A stretch of 64,000 bases of DNA from Sagittula sp. P11 (GTDB lineage Bacteria; Pseudomonadota; Alphaproteobacteria; Rhodobacterales; Rhodobacteraceae). Positions 58,093-64,000 of the stretch are shown in pieces. The notes under the pieces are model-generated. The model did not search any database. It saw only the letters and a list, made by a program, of their open reading frames with translations, and was not told the origin of the DNA. The DNA is taken from contig NZ_CP021913.1 in NCBI RefSeq assembly GCF_002814095.1, positions 3,010,001-3,074,000 of the forward strand, given 5' to 3'. Positions within the stretch are counted from its first letter, which is position 1, and the number at the start of each line of letters is the position of its first letter. The position numbers and the translations under genes were made by a program.

Positions 58093-58761
58093 ATGGTCGA
58101 GGAAATCGAGGGCACACGCGCGACGGACGCGCCCACGGCGACGGCGCAATGGGTGGCCGACATCCTGCGCGACAGGATCGTCAAGGGCGTCTATCCGCCG
58201 GGATCGCGCATCGTGGAGCGCAAGATCTCTGCCGAACTCGACGTGTCGCGCACGCCGGTGCGCGAGGCGTTGAAGCTGATCGACGCCGACGGCCTTATCG
58301 CAATTTCCCGCAACAAGGGCGCGCAGGTTCTGCAGTACGGCGCCGCCGAGGCGCTGGAACTGTTCGACGTGATCGCCTCGCTGGAAAGCCTCGCGGCGGA
58401 GAGGCTGGCCGAGACCATCGACGAGGAGGCGCTGGACACGCTCGAAGAGATGCACGACCGGATGCTGACCTACCACAAGATCGGCAACCACGCGGATTAC
58501 TTCGACACGAACTCCGAGATCCACGATTTCATCGTGGAGCGTTGCGGTAATGGTATCGTGTTCGAGACGCACCGCAGGCTGATGGCGCGGGCGCGGCGCG
58601 GGCGGTTCCTGGCGATCATGAAGCCCGAGCGCCTGACAGAGGCCGTGTCGGAGCACGAGGTGCTGATGCAGGCCATGCGGCAGCGGGACCCGGAGCACGC
58701 GGCGCGGATCTGGCGACAGCACCTGCTGCACACCGGCCAGACCGTCGCCGCGCTTCTCTGA
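58093..58761 (+). CDS. GntR-family regulator with FCD domain
   Basis: The product is 222 residues from ATG 58093. An N-terminal winged helix (VADILRDRIVKGVYPPGSRI then ISAELDVSRTPVREALKLI) is followed by the all-helical FCD ligand domain (EALELFDVIASLESLAAERL) with His metal ligands (NSEIHDFIV). The in-frame ATG at 58060 lies inside the palindrome and is disfavoured. It likely represses the amidohydrolase and ABC transporter genes around it, all preceded by the same palindrome. Confidence 0.9.
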   Translation: MVEEIEGTRATDAPTATAQWVADILRDRIVKGVYPPGSRIVERKISAELDVSRTPVREALKLIDADGLIAISRNKGAQVLQYGAAEALELFDVIASLESLAAERLAETIDEEALDTLEEMHDRMLTYHKIGNHADYFDTNSEIHDFIVERCGNGIVFETHRRLMARARRGRFLAIMKPERLTEAVSEHEVLMQAMRQRDPEHAARIWRQHLLHTGQTVAALL

Positions 58762-58765
58762 CCAT

Positions 58766-60079
58766 TCAGGCGGCTGCGGCCCGGGCCCAGAGCCCGTCCG
58801 ACACGCCCTGCGCCTCTGCCACCACCTCGGCTGCGTCGACACGGGTGGGTCTGCGGTCGCGCACCAGCCAGTCGCCCTGCACCATGACGTCCGTCACGTT
58901 GCCGGCAGAGCCGGAGTGCACGAGGACGCCGACGCCATCGATGACCGGGCGCAGGTTGGGCGCAAGCGGATCGAGCAGGACCAGATCGGCGGGGTCGCCC
59001 ACCCGCAGGCGCCCGGTGGCCGCATGGCCCTTCAGCGCGTCCGCCCCGCCGGAGGTCGCCCAGCCGAAGACCTCTGCGGCATCGAGGTCGAAGGACATGC
59101 CTGCGCGCCAGCGTGCCGTTGCGATGGCCATGCGCATCGCCTCGAACATGTCGGCGGATTTCGTGTCGGTGCAGAGCGTGATGGTGGCCCCTGCGTCGCG
59201 CAGCGCCTTGATCGGCGCGGCGGCCCCGAAGCTGGCGTTGCCGATGGGGGCATGGGTCACGACACCGCCCGCCGCGCCGAAGCGGGCGATGTCGCTGTCG
59301 GACATGAAGATGCAATGCGCGGCGATCAGGTCGGGCGAGAGCAGCCCCAGGTCGTCCAGGAATTCGGTCGGGGTCATGCCCTCGCGGGCGAGGAGCTGAT
59401 CCACCTCCATCCGCGACTGGCTGAGGTGGGTGTGCACCTGTTTGCCCGTGCGGTCGGCAAGGGCGCGGAACTCCGTGAACATGTCGCGGGAGCAGCTGTC
59501 CGGGGCGTGCGGCGCGAGGATGGTGCCGATCCGCTCGTGCCCGTCCCACTTCGCCACGAGGTCGAGTGCGGCGCGCAGGGTTTCATCGCCCAGGGCAGGG
59601 GCGCGTTCGAACCGGCCCTCGGCCAGGGCGGCGGTGTCCATGTCCATGACGCGGCCGCCGATCATGGCGCGCAGGCCCATCTCGTCTGCGGCGCGGGCCA
59701 GAGCCTCCGGGCAGCGGTAGTAGTCGACGATGGTCGTGGCCCCGGCCATCAGCATTTCCAGAACGCCCAGCCGGGCAAGTGCCAGCGCCTCTTCCTCTGA
59801 CAGCCAGTGCCCCTGCGGGACGCCGGGGATGTAGGCGGGGGCAAATCCCCTGTCCTCGACCATGCCGCGCACGATCATCAGGGGCGAATGGTTGTGGCTG
59901 TTGACGAAGCCGGGCAGGCACAGTGCGCCCTTGGCGTCGGTGACCTCTGCGCCCTCGGGCGTGGCAAGACCTCGGCCGATCTCTGCCACGAATCCGTCGT
60001 CGCCAATGACGATCTCCGCGTCCTTCAGGACAGGTGCGCCGGGTGAGACGATCGTGACGTTTCTCAAATGGGATGCCAT
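58766..60079 (-). CDS. Amidohydrolase superfamily enzyme (TrzA/AtzA/SsnA-type)
   Basis: The product is 437 residues of the amidohydrolase superfamily: the first metal motif NSHNHSP (His62, His64), later HTHLSQS, AAHC and the final Asp in CTDTKSADM. It hydrolyses a C-N bond of an aromatic or cyclic nitrogen compound, for example a deamination. The start codon lies within an operator copy (60066-60081), which supports strong repression. The convergent GntR gene ends four bases from its stop. Confidence 0.88.
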   Translation of the reverse strand: MASHLRNVTIVSPGAPVLKDAEIVIGDDGFVAEIGRGLATPEGAEVTDAKGALCLPGFVNSHNHSPLMIVRGMVEDRGFAPAYIPGVPQGHWLSEEEALALARLGVLEMLMAGATTIVDYYRCPEALARAADEMGLRAMIGGRVMDMDTAALAEGRFERAPALGDETLRAALDLVAKWDGHERIGTILAPHAPDSCSRDMFTEFRALADRTGKQVHTHLSQSRMEVDQLLAREGMTPTEFLDDLGLLSPDLIAAHCIFMSDSDIARFGAAGGVVTHAPIGNASFGAAAPIKALRDAGATITLCTDTKSADMFEAMRMAIATARWRAGMSFDLDAAEVFGWATSGGADALKGHAATGRLRVGDPADLVLLDPLAPNLRPVIDGVGVLVHSGSAGNVTDVMVQGDWLVRDRRPTRVDAAEVVAEAQGVSDGLWARAAAA

Positions 60080-60081
60080 TT
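60066..60081. promoter_or_regulatory. Operator copy 2 (overlaps the amidohydrolase start codon)
   Basis: AAATGGGATGCCATTT: same core as copy 1. The amidohydrolase ATG on the minus strand is at 60077-60079, inside the palindrome, so a bound regulator would block transcription or initiation. Confidence 0.75.
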
Positions 60082-60208
60082 TGATTTTCCTTTAGCCTAC
60101 GAGTTGGGCGTCACCGCCGGAGAGGGCGTAAAATTTGACGTCTTTGTGTTTTCGAGCCGCCGATTGCGGGTGGAGCCTCGCATCTGGCCCTCAGAATCGA
60201 GCTAAGAC

Positions 60209-60224
60209 AAATGGCATTCCATTT
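60209..60224. promoter_or_regulatory. Operator copy 3, upstream of the ABC transporter operon
   Basis: AAATGGCATTCCATTT: same core with a different spacer, 69 bases before the binding-protein ATG. It shares the divergent intergenic region with copy 2, so one regulator could control both sides. Confidence 0.75.
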
Positions 60225-60293
60225 TCAAGTCGGCAGAAGAACCGGCGTTTCAGACACCGAAATGGTCTCATGACCCGAACAGAGAGGAACGTC

Positions 60294-61346
60294 ATGACAC
60301 AGATTCAGAAAGCCGGACTCACGCGCCGCACCCTGCTGCGCACTTCCGCCATGGCCGCCGTCGGCACGCTGGCGGCCCCCTCCATCCTGCGCGCCCAATC
60401 GGGCGAGATCGTCATCGGCTGCGCCGGCTCGCACACCGCCTGGATGGAAGAGATCGTCGCACCGCACATGAAGGAAACGATCGGCGCCGACATCCTGTTC
60501 GAGGGCACGAAGTCGTCCGTGAACCTCGAGAAGATGGCGTCCAACAAGGATGCGCCGTACCTCTCGGTCGTGCAGATGGACGACCCCGTGATGATCCAGG
60601 CGGTCGAGGCCGACCTGCTGACCCCGATCACACCCGACGCCGTGCCGAACATGACCGACCTGCGCGCCGACGCGGTGCATATGGACGGCATGTGGTGCAA
60701 CTACGTCCAGCCTTGGGCGGGCGTCGCCTACAACACCGATTTCGCCGAGGGCGTGCCGTCGTGGGAGGCGCTCTGGGCGCCGGAGAATGCGGGGCAGGTC
60801 ATCATCCCGTCGCTGCAGAACACCGAAGGCATGTGGACCATGTTCGTCGCCGCGATGCTGGGATCGGGCAAGCCGTTCTCGGAGGCGCAATACGAGGTCG
60901 ACGCGGCCTTTGCCAAGCTGGAAGAGCTGAAGCCGAACCTGCTGTCGGTCTACACGACCATGTCTCAGGCCTTCAACCTGCTGGAGCAGGGCGAGATTTC
61001 CATGCTGGCGGGCAACTTCTCGTCCTACACGCTGCCGCGCAAGGCAGAGGGCGTGCCGGTCGATCTGGCCGCGCCGAAGGAAGGCATCTTTGCCATGCCG
61101 TCGGGCATCTGCCTCGTGAAGGGCGGGCCGAACCCGGAACTGGCGCAGGCCTACGTCAACGAGATGCTGGGCGAGACCATGCAGGCGGCGATTGCCGATT
61201 TCGCTTCGTCGGTCCCTGCGAACACCACCGTCACCGCGGGCGCCGTCATCCCCGAGGGCGTTGAGATCTACTCCCCCGACTGGGCATTCGTCGCCGAGAA
61301 CCGCCGCGCGTGGATCGAACGCTTCGACAAGCTCATGGCGCTCTGA
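60294..61346 (+). CDS. Periplasmic binding protein, spermidine/putrescine-like (Tat-type signal)
   Basis: The product is 350 residues from ATG 60294 (AGAGGA upstream; ATG 60270 is an alternative). The N-terminus has LTRRTLLRTSAMAAVGTLAA, a twin-arginine signal that ends near LRAQS. The mature protein is of the PotD/iron-type SBP fold (GVAYNTDFAEGVPSWEALWA). It binds the solute for the PotABC-like complex encoded next. An amidohydrolase across the operator suggests a nitrogenous heterocycle or amine as ligand. Confidence 0.88.
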   Translation: MTQIQKAGLTRRTLLRTSAMAAVGTLAAPSILRAQSGEIVIGCAGSHTAWMEEIVAPHMKETIGADILFEGTKSSVNLEKMASNKDAPYLSVVQMDDPVMIQAVEADLLTPITPDAVPNMTDLRADAVHMDGMWCNYVQPWAGVAYNTDFAEGVPSWEALWAPENAGQVIIPSLQNTEGMWTMFVAAMLGSGKPFSEAQYEVDAAFAKLEELKPNLLSVYTTMSQAFNLLEQGEISMLAGNFSSYTLPRKAEGVPVDLAAPKEGIFAMPSGICLVKGGPNPELAQAYVNEMLGETMQAAIADFASSVPANTTVTAGAVIPEGVEIYSPDWAFVAENRRAWIERFDKLMAL

Positions 61347-61360
61347 GGCGGACTGCGGAC

Positions 61361-62440
61361 ATGGCTCTGGATCAAGGCAAACCGGTTTCCCGTTACCTCG
61401 ACGTCGTGGGCGTGGAGAAATCGTTCAAAGGCACACGGGTCATGTCCGACATGAATTTCCGGGTGAACCGGGGGGAGCTTGTGTCTCTCCTCGGTCCCTC
61501 GGGCTGCGGCAAGTCCACGCTGCTGCGCATCGTCGCCGGCCTTCTGGAGGCGGACGAGGGATCGGTGGTGCTGGACGGCCGCGACATCACGCGGTTCCCC
61601 GCGCACAAGCGCAACGTGTCGGTCGTCTTCCAGAACTACGCGCTGTTCCCGCACCTGACCGTGGCCGAGAACGTGGCCTTCGGGCTGCGCGCGCGCGGCA
61701 TGGCAAAGGGCGCCACGGGCGCGCCGGTGGCGGAGGCACTGTCGCTGGTGCGCATGACGGAATTTGCCGACCGGCCCATCGCGGCGCTGTCAGGCGGCCA
61801 GCAGCAACGGGTCGCTGTGGCGCGCGCGCTGGTGGTCGGGCCGGATCTGCTCCTGCTGGACGAGCCGTTCTCGGCCCTCGACCGCAAGCTGCGCGAGACG
61901 ATGCAGGTCGAACTGAAATCCTTGCTTCTGGATCGCGGCATCACCGCCATCTTCGTGACCCACGACCAGGAAGAGGCGATGGGCGTCTCCGACCGGATCG
62001 CGGTGATGAACGCCGGCCGGATCGAGCAGTTTGCCGATCCCTCGACGCTTTACGCGCGGCCCACGTCGCCCTTCGTGATGGACTTCGTCGGCCTCTCCAC
62101 GCGGATCACCGGCACGGTGGCCGAGCAAGCCGGAGGAACGATCACCGTCGATACGCCCTATGGCAAGCTGCGCGCCAAGAGCGGCGCCGCCGTCGGCACC
62201 CGGGTCCTGCTGGGCGTCCGGCCCGAGCTGATCTCTGTCGGCGCGGGAGAGAACACCATCACCGCTAGACTGGTCGACGTCATGGTGCTGGGCTCGAAGA
62301 CCGTGTTGCACGGGGCGGCGCAGGAGGACGACCGGGTGCTGTGCGAATTGCCCGGTATCCGCAGCGGCCTGACCCGCGGACAGGAGGTCACGCTGGGTTG
62401 GGGCGTGGAGGACACGCTGGCCTACGAGGTCGCGGCATGA
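61361..62440 (+). CDS. ABC transporter ATPase, PotA-like
   Basis: The product is 359 residues: Walker A GPSGCGKST, Q-loop QNYALFP, signature LSGGQQQR, Walker B LLLLDEPFSALD, H-loop VTHDQEEA and a C-terminal TOBE domain. It starts 14 bases after the binding-protein stop and overlaps the first permease by four bases. It powers uptake by the second transporter in this window. Confidence 0.93.
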   Translation: MALDQGKPVSRYLDVVGVEKSFKGTRVMSDMNFRVNRGELVSLLGPSGCGKSTLLRIVAGLLEADEGSVVLDGRDITRFPAHKRNVSVVFQNYALFPHLTVAENVAFGLRARGMAKGATGAPVAEALSLVRMTEFADRPIAALSGGQQQRVAVARALVVGPDLLLLDEPFSALDRKLRETMQVELKSLLLDRGITAIFVTHDQEEAMGVSDRIAVMNAGRIEQFADPSTLYARPTSPFVMDFVGLSTRITGTVAEQAGGTITVDTPYGKLRAKSGAAVGTRVLLGVRPELISVGAGENTITARLVDVMVLGSKTVLHGAAQEDDRVLCELPGIRSGLTRGQEVTLGWGVEDTLAYEVAA

Positions 62441-63267
62441 CCTCTCGCGTCGACCGCATCGCGCTTCTCGCCGTGCCGGGGCTGGCTTACCTCGCGGTGA
62501 TCTACGCGCTGCCGCTGCTGATGCTGCTCGCCAAGTCGGTGCAGACGGCCGAGGGGTTTTCGCTGTCGGAATACCGCGCCTTCTTTGCCGACGAGTACAA
62601 CCTTCGTGTCCTCTGGCGGACGTTGCGGGTCGCGGCGCTGACGACCTTGCTGGCGCTTTTCATCGCCTATCCCACCGCCTTCGTCATGAGCCGCGCCAAG
62701 GGGCCTTGGCTGACCGTTTTCCTCGTGGCGATGGTGCTGCCCATGTCGCTGGGCGTGGTGGTAAAGGCCTTCGCCTGGTCGATCCTGTTCCGCGCCAACG
62801 GCTTCATCAACACGACGCTGCAATGGATCGGCCTGACGGAAAAGCCGGTGCGGATGCTGTTCACCGAAACCGCGCTGGTGATCGGTGCCGCGAACGTCTT
62901 CCTGCCCTTCATGGTGCTGCCGATCTACGCCGTGGTGCGCCAGCTTGACCGCGGACTGCCGGAGGCGGCGGCCTCGCTTGGCGCCGGGCCGTTCTTCCGG
63001 TTCTTCAACGTCACCCTGCCGCTGACCCTGCCGGGCGTGGTGGCGGGGTCGGCCTTCACCTTCTCCATGGCCATCTCGATGTATGTGATCCCCTCGCTGA
63101 TCGTGGGCGAGCGCCAGCAGACCCTGTCGATGCTGATCGCCCGCAGCTTCCTCTACCTGCGCAACGAGCCGTTGGGGTCGACCATATCCGCCGTGCTGCT
63201 GGGCATCGCGATCTTCGTGGTCGTGTTCTCGAGCTGGCTGGCCCGTCGCCTCGGAGCGCGCCAATGA
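62437..63267 (+). CDS. ABC transporter permease, PotB-like
   Basis: The product is 276 residues with six membrane helices and the EAA loop EAAASLGAGPFFRFFNVTLPL. It starts at the ATG overlapping the ATPase stop (ATGA) and overlaps the second permease by four bases. Confidence 0.92.
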   Translation: MTSRVDRIALLAVPGLAYLAVIYALPLLMLLAKSVQTAEGFSLSEYRAFFADEYNLRVLWRTLRVAALTTLLALFIAYPTAFVMSRAKGPWLTVFLVAMVLPMSLGVVVKAFAWSILFRANGFINTTLQWIGLTEKPVRMLFTETALVIGAANVFLPFMVLPIYAVVRQLDRGLPEAAASLGAGPFFRFFNVTLPLTLPGVVAGSAFTFSMAISMYVIPSLIVGERQQTLSMLIARSFLYLRNEPLGSTISAVLLGIAIFVVVFSSWLARRLGARQ

Positions 63268-64000
63268 CCCAGACCGACCGCATCTTCCGTGTGCTGAGCT
63301 GGATCGTCGCCCTCGCTTGCGTCGTCTTCCTGATGCTGCCGATCTTCATCACGGTGGCCGCGTCCTTTTCGGCCTCGCCGGTCTACACGCTGCCGCCGCC
63401 GGAATGGTCGCTGCGCTGGTACGCCTTGCTGGAACGGCGCTCGGGCCTTTGGGACGCGGTGGTGCTGTCGCTGAACCTGGCCTTCGTGTCGACGCTGATC
63501 TCGCTGGTGCTGGGCACGCTTGCCTCCATCGCTGTGACGCGCGGCAACTTCCGGGGGCGGGAGGCGATTGCCACCTTCGCCGTCTCTCCGCTGATGATGC
63601 CGGGGCTGGTGGTGGGTGTCGCGCTCCTGCAGTTCTTCCGCGAGATCGGGCTGCGCGACGCCTATGTCTCGCTGCTGCTGGGGCATATCGTCATCACCTT
63701 GCCCTTCGTGATGCGCACGCTGCTGGCGTCGATGGCGCAATTCGATTTCTCGATGATCGACGCGGCGCGGACGCTGGGGCTGAGCTATCCGAAGGCGATC
63801 CTGAAGGTGCTGGTGCCGAACCTTGCGCCGGCCTACCTGACCTCGGGCCTCTTCGCCTTCCTCGCGTCGATGGACAACTACCCGATCTCCATCTTCCTGA
63901 CCGATGCGCGCAACAAGACGTTGCCGATCAAGATGCTGCAATACCTCGAGGAACAGCCCGATCCGTCGCTGGCGGCCATGTCGTCGGGGTTGATCCTGCT
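63264..64000 (+). CDS. ABC transporter permease, PotC-like (3' end outside window)
   Basis: The first 245 residues are visible. They cover at least five membrane helices and the EAA loop MIDAARTLGLSYPKAILKVL, but the frame runs off the end of the window with no stop. It is the second membrane subunit of the importer begun at 60294. Confidence 0.9.
   Translation, partial: MTQTDRIFRVLSWIVALACVVFLMLPIFITVAASFSASPVYTLPPPEWSLRWYALLERRSGLWDAVVLSLNLAFVSTLISLVLGTLASIAVTRGNFRGREAIATFAVSPLMMPGLVVGVALLQFFREIGLRDAYVSLLLGHIVITLPFVMRTLLASMAQFDFSMIDAARTLGLSYPKAILKVLVPNLAPAYLTSGLFAFLASMDNYPISIFLTDARNKTLPIKMLQYLEEQPDPSLAAMSSGLIL

Overview
The window is high-GC DNA with short intergenic gaps and many 1-8 bp gene overlaps. 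The gene set points to a Rhodobacteraceae (Roseobacter-group) alphaproteobacterium: MeaB, TTT and spermidine-type ABC transporters, DUF983 and DUF3572 proteins, a non-pyrrolysine MttB homologue, a histidinol-dehydrogenase-like plus cysteate-lyase-like pair, an H-NOX/diguanylate cyclase pair and Rhodobacter-type regulators. The organism assignment is inferred from gene content; no rRNA is present.

0-11 kb is mostly core genome: the MeaB end, an alpha/beta hydrolase, rpmB, a copper-chaperone pair, a CobB sirtuin, a low-MW phosphatase and lepA. It is punctuated by an orphan Phd-like antitoxin with a 14-G tract behind it, a REP-associated transposase with its own palindromes (4.85-5.48 kb), and an AT-richer BglII-like/MT-A70 restriction-modification pair (7.6-8.9 kb). 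11-15.4 kb is a candidate sulfonate or sulfur amino acid catabolic operon (HisD/HpsN-like, CuyA/D-cysteine desulfhydrase-like, Asp/Glu racemase) with a divergent LysR regulator and a repeated inverted-repeat operator. 15.5-24.9 kb holds hydrolases, a Nudix/DUF983 pair, an EF-hand/ECF sigma/metal-sensor locus, a PleD-like diguanylate cyclase whose first receiver is degenerate, a HAD phosphatase and an MttB-family methyltransferase. 25.1-26.8 kb carries an H-NOX-like protein without its proximal histidine, a coupled GGDEF enzyme and tRNA-Gln(TTG).

27-28.8 kb is a nest of insertion sequences: a complete IS3-family element with an A6G frameshift site, beside a deleted second IS3 element and gene fragments. 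28.8-35.3 kb is a minus-strand operon: GntR/UTRA regulator, ADP-ribosylglycohydrolase, PfkB kinase and a spermidine/putrescine-type ABC importer. Its enzyme and regulator content resembles E. coli yegUVW, with an ABC importer in place of YegT. 35.4-39 kb is a decayed accessory stretch (isochorismatase pseudogene, SDR fragment, darcynin, TetR, Old-Yellow-Enzyme-like reductase with HxlR, small cupin). 39.3-46.8 kb is a tightly overlapping fatty-acid beta-oxidation operon (fadE, fadI, fadJ, CoA hydrolase/transferase), followed by an IS481 remnant.

47.7-57.9 kb is a plus-strand catabolic operon: IclR, CoA ligase, citryl-CoA-lyase-like enzyme, two SDRs, tripartite tricarboxylate transporter (TctCBA), an unrecognised permease and a quinone oxidoreductase. 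It looks built to import, activate and cleave an unidentified carboxylate. 58.1-64 kb is a GntR/FCD-controlled module with an amidohydrolase and a second spermidine-type ABC importer. One 16-bp palindrome occurs in all three of its control regions. The last permease gene runs off the window end.
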